42,446 nucleotides of DNA from Bacteroidota bacterium (GTDB taxonomy: Bacteria > Bacteroidota > Bacteroidia > Chitinophagales > Chitinophagaceae). Made by a program: the position numbers and the translations under genes. Of the stretch, positions 1-10,926 are shown piece by piece (the stretch's first letter is position 1; each line of letters begins with the position of its first letter). The stretch spans positions 1 through 42,446 of the forward strand of contig VBAQ01000068.1 of the NCBI GenBank assembly GCA_005883765.1, written 5' to 3'. A model generated the notes under the pieces. The model was not told the origin of the DNA. It saw nothing but the letters and a program-made list of their open reading frames with translations, and ran no database searches.

Positions 1-1536
1 CCAGCGTTTCATGAGTTGGTTGTGAATGCAAGGGTAGCCGGTGTGATGTGTGCATACAATGCCTATGCAGGTCAGCCTTGCTGTGGCAGCGACAGATTAA
101 TGATAAAAATTTTGCGGAATGATTGGAGGTTTAGCGGCTATGCTACTTCAGACTGTGGGGCAATTGATGATTTTTGGCAAAGACACAAAACAGATTCTAC
201 GGCCGAAGATGCTGCCGCAAATGCAGTGTTGCACGGAACTGATGTGGAATGCGGGAATATTACTTACAAATCTCTGGTGAAGGCTGTAAAGGATGGAAAG
301 CTGAGTGAAAGAGATCTCGATGTTTCATTAAAGAGGCTATTTACCATTCGCTTTCGATTAGGGATGTTTGATCGCGTTGAAATGGTAAAATATGCACAGA
401 TACCTATCACCGCTTTAGAAAGCAAGCCGCACAAGGATCACGCGTTGAAGATGGCGAAAGAGTCTATCGTGTTACTTCGCAACGAAAATAATTTATTGCC
501 TCTGAGCAGGAGCATAAAAAAAATTGCCCTACTTGGTCCCAATGCGGACAATGCAAATACGCAGTTGGGAAATTACAATGGTCAGCCCTCGGTTGTAATA
601 ACTGTTTTGCAGGGACTGAAAGATAAGTTGGGTAACTCTACAGAAATTTTTTATTCCAGAGGAACAAATTTCGTTGATACAACCCATCCTGAATTTAGCA
701 AGCTAATTGATAGCGTCAAGGACGCCGATGTGTTGATTTATGTTGGAGGAATTTCTCCGCGACTTGAGGGAGAAGAGATGCGAGTGAGTCAGCAGGGATT
801 CAGCGGAGGCGATCGCACGACAATTGCTTTGCCAGCCGTGCAAACGATTTTTTTAAAAGCTTTAAAGGAAACAGGTAAGCCGGTGATTTTTGTGATGATG
901 ACCGGAAGTGCTATTTCGATACCGTGGGAAGCGGAAAATATTCGAGCCATCCTAAATGCATGGTACGGTGGACAGGCTGCGGGCCAGGCGGTTGCTGATG
1001 TTTTGTTTGGTGATTACAATCCTTCAGGAAGATTGCCTGTGACATTTTACAAAAGCGATAATGATCTTCCTCCATTTGATGATTATTCAATGGCAAATAG
1101 GACCTACCGTTACTTTAAGGGAGATGCATTGTACCCCTTTGGTTTTGGGATGAGCTACACAAATTTCAAATACAGCAATTTGAAGTTATCAAAACCAGCT
1201 ATCAATAAAAATGAATCGGTCCAGGCCCAGGTAATGGTTACCAACGTAGGAAAATACTGGGGCGATGAAGTAGTACAACTTTATATGACGCATGAAGGTA
1301 TCAGCTACGCGCCGTTATTTGCTTTGAAAAGTTTTAAAAGGATTACGCTTGAACCAGGCGCATCACGAACGGTGAGTTTCAATATTACAACAGATCTCCT
1401 GACATTAATAGATTCCAATGGCAGGCCTGTCTTTAATCCTGGCAAAGTAAAAATAATTGTGGGCGGTTCATCACCGGGGAAGAGAAGTGAAGAGCTTGGC
1501 TCTAAAAGAACTGAGGCAATATTAGCTCTAAAATGA
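1..1536 (+). CDS. Glycoside hydrolase family 3 (beta-glucosidase/beta-xylosidase type), 5' truncated by window edge
   Basis: The reading frame is open from base 1 (P-A-F-H-E-L-V), so the N-terminal half of the TIM barrel lies outside the window. The visible part starts at the barrel motif VAGVMCAYN. It contains GYATSDCGAIDDFW, in which the Asp encoded at 151-153 sits where GH3 enzymes have their catalytic nucleophile. Next comes the alpha/beta sandwich domain (ESIVLLRNENNLLPL; the EGEE stretch near base 770 is where acid/base residues lie in the family). A C-terminal fibronectin-III-like domain follows YPFGFGMSY. GH3 enzymes remove terminal beta-linked glucose or xylose from oligosaccharides. 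Arrangement and length resemble xylan 1,4-beta-xylosidase-like members, but substrate cannot be fixed from sequence. The frame is intact to the TGA at 1534. Confidence 0.93.
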   Translation, partial: PAFHELVVNARVAGVMCAYNAYAGQPCCGSDRLMIKILRNDWRFSGYATSDCGAIDDFWQRHKTDSTAEDAAANAVLHGTDVECGNITYKSLVKAVKDGKLSERDLDVSLKRLFTIRFRLGMFDRVEMVKYAQIPITALESKPHKDHALKMAKESIVLLRNENNLLPLSRSIKKIALLGPNADNANTQLGNYNGQPSVVITVLQGLKDKLGNSTEIFYSRGTNFVDTTHPEFSKLIDSVKDADVLIYVGGISPRLEGEEMRVSQQGFSGGDRTTIALPAVQTIFLKALKETGKPVIFVMMTGSAISIPWEAENIRAILNAWYGGQAAGQAVADVLFGDYNPSGRLPVTFYKSDNDLPPFDDYSMANRTYRYFKGDALYPFGFGMSYTNFKYSNLKLSKPAINKNESVQAQVMVTNVGKYWGDEVVQLYMTHEGISYAPLFALKSFKRITLEPGASRTVSFNITTDLLTLIDSNGRPVFNPGKVKIIVGGSSPGKRSEELGSKRTEAILALK

Positions 1537-1570
1537 CCGCTTATTTAGTCGCTTATGCTTCGAGTAGCCA

Positions 1571-1906
1571 TTAGAATCTCCGGCGATTTCTGTCGTTGCC
1601 GTATTTATTGTAACCGCCACCTTTTTGGCCACCTCTGTAGCCGCCACCTCCGCTGCCGCCGCCTTGCCGATCTTCTGCCGCTTTTACTATCAAAGGTTTT
1701 TTACCCAATGAAATATTGTTCAGGCTTTCAATAGCATCTTTAGCCTCGGCTTCGACGGGCATTTCGACAAATCCAAACCCGCGACTTTTGCCTGTTTCTC
1801 GGTCCATTGCAACTTTGGCGGAATTGACCTTGCCAAATTTTTCGAATATTTCTTCCAGTTCAGCATCGTCAAGATCGTATGGTAGACCGGCAACAAAAAT
1901 ATTCAT
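1571..1906 (-). CDS. Small RRM RNA-binding protein with Gly/Arg-rich tail
   Basis: This 111-residue protein has one RNA recognition motif at about residues 1-78: RNP2 is IFVAGL and RNP1 is KSRGFGFVEM, with the aromatic residues that stack on RNA bases. The rest is a Gly-rich, Arg/Lys-containing tail (GGGSGGGGYRGG and onward to NRRRF). It matches the short RRM proteins found in Bacteroidota and cyanobacteria, which resemble eukaryotic glycine-rich RNA-binding proteins and are often linked to cold response. That role is an inference here. It lies convergent to the GH3 gene. A candidate -7 box TATTTTTG lies just upstream on the same strand. Confidence 0.93.
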   Translation of the reverse strand: MNIFVAGLPYDLDDAELEEIFEKFGKVNSAKVAMDRETGKSRGFGFVEMPVEAEAKDAIESLNNISLGKKPLIVKAAEDRQGGGSGGGGYRGGQKGGGYNKYGNDRNRRRF

Positions 1907-1920
1907 GGGATATTTTTTTG

Positions 1921-1928
1921 CAAAAATA
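1921..1928 (-). promoter_or_regulatory. Candidate -7 element of the RRM gene
   Basis: On the minus strand this reads TATTTTTG, matching the Bacteroidota -7 consensus TAnnTTTG. It is 14 nt upstream of the RRM start codon. No clear TTTG -33 box was seen, so this is a partial match. Confidence 0.45.
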
Positions 1929-2086
1929 CAGAACTTATGCTGGTAATTATTCCATTATTTTTTTTGCGGTTGTCGTGAGCTCATCCAAGATGCAGAAAGG
2001 TTCTGACAATGGAAAAAGAAATCTGTTTTAACAATGGATTGTGAAAAATAGGAATTAAAGAATAATTGTCAACACTGACATCCAGG

Positions 2087-2335
2087 TTACGCTTCTTCTT
2101 TTTCGACCATGATAGTACATTCGCCTACCAAGGCTGCAAGTGCACCTACGGCTGCGAGTACAGGGGCAAAGACGGCGCCGACAACTCCAACCGTCAACGG
2201 AAAGGTCATTAACTCTTTCCCGGTCTTGTCTTTGATCGTGATCTTGCGGACGTTCCCTTCATTAACAAGTTCTTTTATTTTTTTGAGCAGCTGTTCTCCA
2301 TGGATCGAAAAAGTCTCGTTTGTTGTTTTAGGCAT
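2087..2335 (-). CDS. DUF4342 family small protein
   Basis: This 82-residue protein fits DUF4342: an N-terminal helix-rich stretch (EQLLKKIKELVNEGNVRKITI), a short beta segment (KELMTFPLTVGVVG), then a hydrophobic Ala/Val-rich segment at about residues 48-72 (VGAVFAPVLAAVGALAALVG). It ends in a charged tail (MVEKEEA). The hydrophobic segment could insert in or lie on the membrane. The biochemical role of the family is unknown. It is a single gene, divergent from the DUF2911 gene downstream. Confidence 0.85.
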   Translation of the reverse strand: MPKTTNETFSIHGEQLLKKIKELVNEGNVRKITIKDKTGKELMTFPLTVGVVGAVFAPVLAAVGALAALVGECTIMVEKEEA

Positions 2336-2495
2336 ATGCGCTTTTTTTACGCGATCAAAGTTCGTTTATTGTCAGACAAAACGCCTCTCGGACAATAACT
2401 GACTTTAAAAGTTCATTTTCCCTTCACTTTCACATTTGGGTAAATCAGTAACTTTATCCAAACAAAAAATAATTAACAACGAAACTATTACTATC

Positions 2496-3035
2496 ATGAA
2501 AAAACTAGCGATTATTCAATGCCTGGTTTTGGCAGTAGCTGGACTATTTTTATCTTCCGCCGTGCTGGCGCAAGGTGATAAATCAAACAGGCCGAGTCCG
2601 CCTGCAACGGCAACCGGTAAGGTAGATGGAGCATCCATTACGATTAACTACAGCAGCCCGGCAGTTAAAGGGAGACAGATCTGGGGTGCATTGGTTCCTT
2701 ACGACAAAGTTTGGAGAGCAGGAGCAAACGAGGCCACCATTTTTGAAACGGACAAGGATATTAAAGTAGAAGGAAAATCGTTGAAAGCAGGAAAGTACAG
2801 TCTTTATGCTATTCCGGGCGAAAAGGAATGGGCGATTATTTTCAATTCTCAAACAGGCCAGTGGGGAGTAAAAATGGATGGCTCTACTACAGAAGATCCT
2901 GCAAAGGATGTACTGCGTGTGAATGTTAAACCAAAAAAGTCAAAGAGTTTTAGTGAGCGCATGACCTACAGGGTCGACAAAGAAGGATTTGCCCTTGTGT
3001 GGGAGAACCTGGAGGTGCCAGTGTCTGTCAAATAA
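2496..3035 (+). CDS. Secreted DUF2911 protein
   Basis: I place the start at ATG 2496 (MKKLAIIQCLVLAVAG), because it begins a clear signal peptide ending near SSAVLAQ. The upstream extension of the open frame to 2436 has no homology-like features. The mature part (about 155 residues) carries the DUF2911 pattern: a segment with ITINYSSPAVKGRQIWG, then PYDKVWRAGANEATIFE, then LKAGKYSLYAIPG. This is a periplasmic or exported beta-rich domain common in Bacteroidota; its function is unknown. It is followed by a strong intrinsic terminator and looks monocistronic. Confidence 0.9.
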   Translation: MKKLAIIQCLVLAVAGLFLSSAVLAQGDKSNRPSPPATATGKVDGASITINYSSPAVKGRQIWGALVPYDKVWRAGANEATIFETDKDIKVEGKSLKAGKYSLYAIPGEKEWAIIFNSQTGQWGVKMDGSTTEDPAKDVLRVNVKPKKSKSFSERMTYRVDKEGFALVWENLEVPVSVK

Positions 3036-3058
3036 TTTGCTGAACTACACTAAAAGTA

Positions 3059-3088
3059 AAGCCTCTGCAGAAAGCGGAGGCTTTTGTA
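3059..3088 (+). terminator. Intrinsic terminator after the DUF2911 gene
   Basis: AAGCCTCTGC and GCGGAGGCTT pair over 10 bp with one G-T wobble and a 5-nt loop, followed by T-rich sequence, 24 nt after the stop codon. Confidence 0.85.
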
Positions 3089-3089
3089 T

Positions 3090-5186
<2,097 letters not shown>

Positions 5187-5392
5187 TGATCCGGCGGTTG
5201 AAAAACGCTTCACAAAAAAGAAATGTATAACTGGCTTACCAGATTTGCCTAGTCAGGTCGAAAAAGAAATAAAATACTCTCACCGTAATATGTAATGCTT
5301 CATTAAGTGGCCTTGTAATTCTAAAAAAATTTTGTGGCTTTTTCATTGTGCGAGCTATCGACCTTCGACAGAATACTGCGGACTGAAACGCT

Positions 5393-5400
5393 TATCTTTG
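5393..5400 (+). promoter_or_regulatory. Candidate -7 element of yidC
   Basis: TATCTTTG matches TAnnTTTG and ends 20 nt before the yidC ATG. The 234-nt gap after pyrG supports a separate promoter. A good TTTG -33 box is not evident. Confidence 0.5.
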
Positions 5401-5420
5401 CCCTTCTTAAAAAATAATGA

Positions 5421-7274
5421 ATGAATTTTGATCGCAATACGATTATTGGTTTTTTGGTGCTTGCTCTTTTATTTGTTGGATATTTTTGGTATACGGGCAA
5501 GGAACAGGCAGCCTTTCGCAAAGAAAAAGCAAGACAGGATTCAATTGCAAACGCGAATAAGCCAAAAATTGATACGACGGCGCTGAAGTCCGAGTCTGCA
5601 AAAAATGATTCAATAGCGAGGGTGAAATCCGGAGGCAGTTTTCAAAAAGCAACAATTGATTCAGAGCGCTTATTTGCCGTCGAAAACAATGTCTTTAAGA
5701 TTACATTTAGCAGTAAAGGCGGTCAACCAAAAAAAATTGAGCTAAAAAAATTTAACGGACGCGACAGTAGTCCTGTAAAACTTGCGAGCACTGATTTTGA
5801 TAAAATTGACTACACCATCAATACTGGGCCAAATGCAAGCGCCTATATTTCCGACTTAAATTTTCGTCTAGATACGGCAATAGAAAATGCTGATCACAGT
5901 CACCTTATTAAGTATACATTGAGGCCGGACAGTTCGGGTCCCTCTCTACAACATCAATTTCTTGTGAGGCCGGACGACTACATGATCGATTTCACTATAC
6001 AAATGAACGGTGCAGACAAATTACTTAGCCAGGGAAACCTGAATTTGACCTGGCAATACAAGGCCGTTCAACAGGAATCGGATCTGAGTTTTGAAAAACA
6101 AAACACCCAGGTGGGCTACATCATGGAGGGCGACTTTGACTATAACACCATCGGCCGCCGCAGCAGCAAGGATTTTGATAAGCCTGTAAAATGGATCGGT
6201 GTCAGGCAACGCTTCTTCAACACTTTTTTGGTAGCAAAAAATAATTTTTCATCAGGGAGAATGGAATGGCTCATTCCGGCAGATACTGCAAAAACGGTGA
6301 TGGAATCCATTGCGAATATGAAATTACAGCTACCCGTTGCCAGTTCTGTTTCGGTACCGTTCAGTATTTTATACGGGCCTGCAGATTTCAAGATGCTCAA
6401 GCAACATGACATGCATTTTGAAAAGCTGATCAACCTCGGGCAAGGAGCTTACGCCTTTGTGAGACCGATTAACAGGTTTGTTGTTATGCCTGTTTTTGAT
6501 TTTATCAGGAGTTTGAGCGGCACTAGCCTGGGATTGGCCATCGCCTTGTTGACTTTCATTATTCGTTTGGTCATTTCCCCCCTTACTTACAGCAGCTACC
6601 TGAGCGGAGCGAAGATGAAAGTGCTGAGACCTGAAATAGCCAAGCTGAAAGAGAAATACGGAAACGATCAGCAACAGATGAGTGTCGAACAAATGAAATT
6701 ATTCCGCGAGGCAGGAGTAAATCCTTTGGGTGGTTGTATTCCGGCACTTCTGCAAATTCCCATTTTCTTCGCGTTATATAGTTTCTTTAGTTCGAGTATA
6801 ACCCTGCGCGGCCAAAGCTTTTTGTGGGCTCCGGATCTTTCAGCCGCCGACAAGGTGATTCATTTCGGAAACATTCCGATCATAAGCTATATCCTGGGCG
6901 ATCACCTAAGCTTGTTTACTCTCACTGCTGTCATAACCAGCTTTCTAATTTCTGTATACAGCATGAGCATGTCGCCTGATCAATCGAACCCGGTGATGAA
7001 ATACATGCCCTACATTTTTCCATTTTTTCTTTTATTTATTTTTAATCGCCTTCCTTCTGCTCTGACGTGGTATTACACCGTTTCAAATCTCATTACGCTC
7101 GGTCTTCAGTTCGTGATTCAAAACTATATTATCGATCATGATAAAATATTGGCCAAAATGGAAGAAACCCGGAGGAAGCCCAAGGCCAAATCGAAGTGGC
7201 AGGAGCGAATGGAACAAATGCAGGCCCAGCAGAAAAAAATAAAAGAGATCCAGCAAAAGGGCAACCGGCGCTAA
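5421..7274 (+). CDS. yidC: Membrane protein insertase YidC
   Basis: YidC inserts and folds inner-membrane proteins, alone or with SecYEG. The 617-residue protein has an N-terminal transmembrane helix (IIGFLVLALLFVGYFWY, residues 8-24) and a large periplasmic beta-rich domain (about 60-350). The conserved membrane core follows: LGLAIALLTFIIRLVISPLTYSSY carries the conserved Arg that lines the hydrophilic groove. After the cytoplasmic hairpin (KMKVLRPEIAKLKEKYG) comes the motif NPLGGCIPALLQIPIFFALY. The C-terminus is a basic tail rich in K, Q and R, seen in many YidC proteins and thought to contact ribosomes. The first ATG with a hydrophobic N-terminus was used as start. Confidence 0.97.
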   Translation: MNFDRNTIIGFLVLALLFVGYFWYTGKEQAAFRKEKARQDSIANANKPKIDTTALKSESAKNDSIARVKSGGSFQKATIDSERLFAVENNVFKITFSSKGGQPKKIELKKFNGRDSSPVKLASTDFDKIDYTINTGPNASAYISDLNFRLDTAIENADHSHLIKYTLRPDSSGPSLQHQFLVRPDDYMIDFTIQMNGADKLLSQGNLNLTWQYKAVQQESDLSFEKQNTQVGYIMEGDFDYNTIGRRSSKDFDKPVKWIGVRQRFFNTFLVAKNNFSSGRMEWLIPADTAKTVMESIANMKLQLPVASSVSVPFSILYGPADFKMLKQHDMHFEKLINLGQGAYAFVRPINRFVVMPVFDFIRSLSGTSLGLAIALLTFIIRLVISPLTYSSYLSGAKMKVLRPEIAKLKEKYGNDQQQMSVEQMKLFREAGVNPLGGCIPALLQIPIFFALYSFFSSSITLRGQSFLWAPDLSAADKVIHFGNIPIISYILGDHLSLFTLTAVITSFLISVYSMSMSPDQSNPVMKYMPYIFPFFLLFIFNRLPSALTWYYTVSNLITLGLQFVIQNYIIDHDKILAKMEETRRKPKAKSKWQERMEQMQAQQKKIKEIQQKGNRR

Positions 7275-7364
7275 GACACTTGCCTGTGTTCCCCCAAGCG
7301 GAAAAAGCAACTAATTCACTAATTTGCCGCGTCTTCTAACTGTCAAAAAATAATTGTACCGCTA

Positions 7365-8024
7365 ATGAAAGGAAAGATCGTAATAGTATTTGGATTCGCC
7401 CTGTTCTCTTTCATTCAGACCTTTGCCCAGAGAAAATTTTCAGAAGGAAGCATTGTTTACAACGTCACCGTAAATACAAATGACCCTAACCCCAAATTGG
7501 CCGATGGTTTTGATGGGGCCACTAACACCATTTATATCAAAGGAAAATTGAGTCGTTCTGAACTCGTAAGTGTCTACGGCACTCAATCAACCATTATCGA
7601 TGGACGAACGGGGAAGGTAACGGTATTGAAAGAATATGGCGACAAGAAGTACATGATCAACATGACGCCGGCTGATTGGATTGAAGCCAATCAAAAATAT
7701 GACAGTGTCTCGTTTACTTATGAAAATGATTATAAGACCATCGCCGGATATAATTGCCAAAAGGCGATCGGAAAATTAAAAAATGGAGAAAGTTTTACTG
7801 TTTATTTCACCAAAGAATTAATTCCTGAAAGCCGGGACTTCCAGTATAGCAACAGATCACTTCCGGGGATCGCTTTAGAATACGAGTCAACCCTTAGCAA
7901 AAACAAAGTGACTTTCAGTGCTTCAAAAATAAGCTTTGACCCGGTGCCTGTAGCAAAATTCGATTTGCCGAAATCAGGCTTCAGAGTAATGACGTACCAG
8001 GAAACTAAAGGTTCAGGTAAGTAA
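7365..8024 (+). CDS. Secreted GLPGLI/DUF4412-like protein
   Basis: This 219-residue protein has a signal peptide (IVIVFGFALFSFIQTFAQ, cleavage near residue 22). The mature part is predicted beta-rich: GSIVYNVTV near the N-terminus, then an IDGRTGKVTVL turn, YNCQKAIGKLKNGESFTVYFT in the middle, and LPGIALEYES near residue 180. That last element resembles the L-P-G-[L/I]-[I/A]-L-E signature of the GLPGLI family, exported proteins of unknown function in Bacteroidota. The family call comes from pattern, not a profile search. It follows yidC by 90 nt and may share its transcript. Its stop codon lies 1 nt from the end of a convergent gene. Confidence 0.72.
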   Translation: MKGKIVIVFGFALFSFIQTFAQRKFSEGSIVYNVTVNTNDPNPKLADGFDGATNTIYIKGKLSRSELVSVYGTQSTIIDGRTGKVTVLKEYGDKKYMINMTPADWIEANQKYDSVSFTYENDYKTIAGYNCQKAIGKLKNGESFTVYFTKELIPESRDFQYSNRSLPGIALEYESTLSKNKVTFSASKISFDPVPVAKFDLPKSGFRVMTYQETKGSGK

Positions 8025-8025
8025 A

Positions 8026-8376
8026 TTAGTGATTGATAGTAAATCCAGCGTTGCTGGTCGTGATGAAAATCTTTTTCTTCAGAGGCACTATGTAAGTCGT
8101 GTTTCCTTTTTGATAGGTGATCGTAGTATTGAGGTCAATATACTCACTTGATCTGGCAGTGTTGATAATTTGACTTCCTCTAAAATTATAGTTTGATTTT
8201 AATGAGAAACTAGCGGTATTTATCGTGAGATGTTGATTTGAAAGAAAGGAATGGTTCCTCGGTGTTCTTCCCTTGTCGCCCAAAATCGCAAAGGCACTGA
8301 TTGCAGATGCTGCCAGCAAGAAAAAAGCTGTACATCTTCTCGCAATGAGTAGTATGGTTGATTGGTTAATTGACAT
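8026..8376 (-). CDS. Small exported hypothetical protein
   Basis: This 116-residue protein has a hydrophobic N-terminal segment (LLIARRCTAFFLLAASAISAFA) that looks like a signal peptide or anchor. The beta-prone remainder includes FSLKSNYNFRGSQII, LNTTITYQKGNTTYIVPLKKK and a C-terminal FTINH. The TYQKGNTTYIVPLKKK stretch looks familiar from uncharacterised Chitinophagaceae proteins, but I cannot name a family. It is convergent with the GLPGLI-like gene. Its start is preceded by TATTTTTG on the minus strand (8395-8402), a good -7 match. Confidence 0.65.
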   Translation of the reverse strand: MSINQSTILLIARRCTAFFLLAASAISAFAILGDKGRTPRNHSFLSNQHLTINTASFSLKSNYNFRGSQIINTARSSEYIDLNTTITYQKGNTTYIVPLKKKIFITTSNAGFTINH

Positions 8377-8394
8377 TCCTTACAAAATTAAAAA

Positions 8395-8402
8395 CAAAAA
8401 TA
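8395..8402 (-). promoter_or_regulatory. Candidate -7 element of the small exported protein gene
   Basis: The minus strand reads TATTTTTG (TAnnTTTG), 18 nt upstream of the ATG at 8376. No convincing -33 box was seen. Confidence 0.45.
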
Positions 8403-8523
8403 ATCATAAATCAAACCGTCCGTCACATCTTTTAATATTTATTTAACGACAAAAAGTAAAAAATGTTACGGAAACCTGTGAATTTTTATTTTTATATGGT
8501 AACTTTCCTAAACTGCTGATTTC

Positions 8524-9945
8524 ATGAAAGAAAATCCATATCGGGAAAATAAAGAAGAAATAAATGAGCTGCTAAGGCAATATGACAACCTCAAAACGGG
8601 CCGCAGCCATAAGTTCCTCGACGAAGAAGCCTTTGAGAAGATCGTTGAGTTTTTTGACGAGAAAGCAGATCTTCAAAAGGCTCTTGAAGCGGCAGAATTT
8701 GGTTCAGAGCAATACCCTTTTTCCTCCTCACTCCTCATAAAAAAAGCCGACATTTTACTTTCTTTAAGGCGCTACCAGGACGCATTAAAGATTTTGGAGC
8801 AGGCTGAGCTGTTCGATGGCGGTGACATCAACCTTTACATTTTAAAAACCGATGCATGGCTGGCTCTTGACCAACAGGAAAAGGCAGTGGAATTACTTGA
8901 AATGGCCCTGCACTCGTTTGAAGGAGAAGAAAGAATCGAATTGTTGTTTGAGCTAGCCGATGTTTATGATGATTATGAAGAATTCGATAAGGTATTTGAC
9001 TGTTTAAAGTTGATCCTGGAGCAAGATCCAAACAATGAAGAAGCCCTTTACAAAATTTGCTTTTGGACGGACTTTACGGGTAACAACGAGGCAAGCATCA
9101 AACTCCATATAAAGATAATTGATGATTTTCCTTACAATGAACTGGCCTGGTTCAACCTTGCCGCTGCTTACCAGGGATTAAAGCTTTTTGAAAAGGCGAT
9201 CGATGCCTACCAGTACGCCATAACCATTGACGAAAAATTTGACTACGCATACCGCAATATGGGTGATGCCTACATTCGTTTGCGAAAATTTAGAGACGCG
9301 ATCGAGGCTTTGGAAAAAGTGTTGGAATTGTCCAAGCCAGAGGACGTGATCTTTGAGGCGATTGGTCATTGTTACGACAGGTTGCACAACTATGCGCAGG
9401 CGAGATTTTACTATAGAAAGGCATCACATATGAATGCCGAGGAAAGCAAGATCTTCTATAAAATAGCATGCACCTATTATAACGAAGGCCAGTGGGAGAG
9501 CGCAATCAAACAATTGGATAATGCCCTAAAAATTCATCGTCTTCAGCCAGAGTATAACCTCTTAATGGGCGAATGTAAATTCCAGGTCGGCGCTTTTAAA
9601 GAGGCGATTCAATATCTTTCAAATGCGGTGCGTGTTCGCCCAAAAAATTTATCCGGGTGGGAAGCATTGATCCGCTGTTTGTATAAGGCAGATTTTTTGG
9701 ACGAAGCCAGAGAGCAGGTGATGGCGGCCTTGCAGGTGACACAGGGCAAACCTTTATTCATGTTTTACCTGAGCAATATCTTATTTGCGATGGGCCGATC
9801 AAAAGAAGCTATTCTCTACCTCGAAAGAGCAATGGAAAAAGCTCCACGAATGTTAAAGAGATTTGTTGAACTCAACCCCTCTATTCTCCAAAATCAACAA
9901 GTTGTCGATATTCTGGCAAAATTCAAACGTAACAAATCAATCTAA
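8524..9945 (+). CDS. Tetratricopeptide repeat protein
   Basis: This 473-residue protein is built almost entirely of TPR helices; no signal peptide is visible, so it is probably cytoplasmic. Several repeats show the usual W/L-G/A-Y-F-A-P pattern, for example LAWFNLAAAYQGLKLFEKAIDAYQYAI, then FDYAYRNMGDAYIRLRKFRDAIEALEKVL, then PEDVIFEAIGHCYDRLHNYAQARFYYRKA. It should act as a protein-interaction scaffold. The partner is unknown. It lies upstream of the phosphosulfolactate synthase and aroE genes, an arrangement I recall as recurring in Bacteroidota, which would hint at a shared context more than a shared pathway. The 213-nt gap to the next gene includes that gene's promoter. Confidence 0.92.
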   Translation: MKENPYRENKEEINELLRQYDNLKTGRSHKFLDEEAFEKIVEFFDEKADLQKALEAAEFGSEQYPFSSSLLIKKADILLSLRRYQDALKILEQAELFDGGDINLYILKTDAWLALDQQEKAVELLEMALHSFEGEERIELLFELADVYDDYEEFDKVFDCLKLILEQDPNNEEALYKICFWTDFTGNNEASIKLHIKIIDDFPYNELAWFNLAAAYQGLKLFEKAIDAYQYAITIDEKFDYAYRNMGDAYIRLRKFRDAIEALEKVLELSKPEDVIFEAIGHCYDRLHNYAQARFYYRKASHMNAEESKIFYKIACTYYNEGQWESAIKQLDNALKIHRLQPEYNLLMGECKFQVGAFKEAIQYLSNAVRVRPKNLSGWEALIRCLYKADFLDEAREQVMAALQVTQGKPLFMFYLSNILFAMGRSKEAILYLERAMEKAPRMLKRFVELNPSILQNQQVVDILAKFKRNKSI

Positions 9946-10130
9946 GACCATACTAGGATCCTGTATAAATGGTGATGTGATCAATGGAACGATTGCGATG
10001 CAAAGGACTTTGAATCGAAGCACAAAGCCTGTGAATCAGAACTAAAGTTGTATCGCATTCTCTGTTTGCTCCCTTTGCATATTCTTGTGCCTCGTACCTT
10101 GCGCCTTGTTCCTTGAACCTACTTTCTTAT

Positions 10131-10138
10131 TTTTGCGC
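10131..10138 (+). promoter_or_regulatory. Promoter of the phosphosulfolactate synthase-aroE pair
   Basis: A TATTTTTG -7 box lies about 20 nt before the start codon. Candidate TTG elements about 12 and 19 nt upstream occur in the phrase CCTTGTTCCTTG. The upstream bases are a degenerate tandem of CCTTG words (10089-10120). Confidence 0.55.
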
Positions 10139-10158
10139 CGCTTAAAAAAATACTTCAG

Positions 10159-10926
10159 ATGAATTTTAATCTAACGCAAATTCCCGAGCGTCATTTAAAA
10201 CCCCGGGCTGCTGGTATTACGATGGTAATGGATAAAGGATTAAGTGTTAACGAAACTCAGAATTTTTTAAGTGTCTCTCATCCCCATGTAGACATTGTCA
10301 AACTCGGCTTTGGAACCTCTTTTGTCACTCCCGGATTGAAAGATAAACTGGAGGTCTATAGCTCCTACAACATACCTATTTATTTTGGCGGCACCTTGTT
10401 TGAAGCATTTCTTATTCGTGACCAGTTTGATGATTATATCCAGGTATGCAAGGATTTTGGCGTTCACTATATGGAAGTCAGCGACGGCTCTATAACTATT
10501 CCCCACGCTGAGAAATGCGGGTATATAGAAAAGCTGACAAAATATGGGACCGTATTGAGTGAAGTGGGGAGTAAAGATGCAGAACACATCATACCGCCAT
10601 ACAAATGGATAGAACTGATGCGGGCGGAGTTGAACTCCGGTGCTACTTATGTAATTGCTGAAGCCAGGGAAGCCGGTAACGTTGGCATTTATCGCGGTAG
10701 TGGCGAGGTTAGGGAAGGTCTGGTGCAGGAGATCCTGACACAAATACCCCAGGAAAAAATTGTCTGGGAAGCTCCTCAAAAAGGCCAGCAACTTTATTTT
10801 ATTGAATTGTTGGGATGTAATGTCAATCTGGGCAACATCGCTCCTTCGGAAGTATTGCCCCTGGAGGCGATGCGTATTGGTTTACGGGGCGATACGTTCA
10901 GTTTATATTTAAATCACAAAAGCTGA
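10159..10926 (+). CDS. comA: Phosphosulfolactate synthase (ComA family)
   Basis: The family condenses sulfite with phosphoenolpyruvate to give (2R)-phospho-3-sulfolactate; in methanogens this is the first step to coenzyme M. The 255 residues form a TIM-barrel-like pattern with all the blocks I associate with the family: KPRAAGITMVMDKGLS, DIVKLGFGTS, FGGTLFEAF, MEVSDGS, SEVGSKD, AEAREAGNVG, VWEAPQKGQQ, NVNLGNIAPSEVLPLE and RIGLRGDT. Coenzyme M is not expected in this phylum, so the product probably feeds another sulfonate, such as the cysteate-derived sulfonolipids known from Bacteroidota; that link is inference. The stop overlaps the aroE start by one base (TGATG), so the two are probably translationally coupled. 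Confidence 0.92.
   Translation: MNFNLTQIPERHLKPRAAGITMVMDKGLSVNETQNFLSVSHPHVDIVKLGFGTSFVTPGLKDKLEVYSSYNIPIYFGGTLFEAFLIRDQFDDYIQVCKDFGVHYMEVSDGSITIPHAEKCGYIEKLTKYGTVLSEVGSKDAEHIIPPYKWIELMRAELNSGATYVIAEAREAGNVGIYRGSGEVREGLVQEILTQIPQEKIVWEAPQKGQQLYFIELLGCNVNLGNIAPSEVLPLEAMRIGLRGDTFSLYLNHKS

Noticed and set aside
10267-10791. 174-codon minus-strand frame over the phosphosulfolactate synthase
   Set aside because: The sense gene is complete and conserved; the antisense translation has no family pattern.
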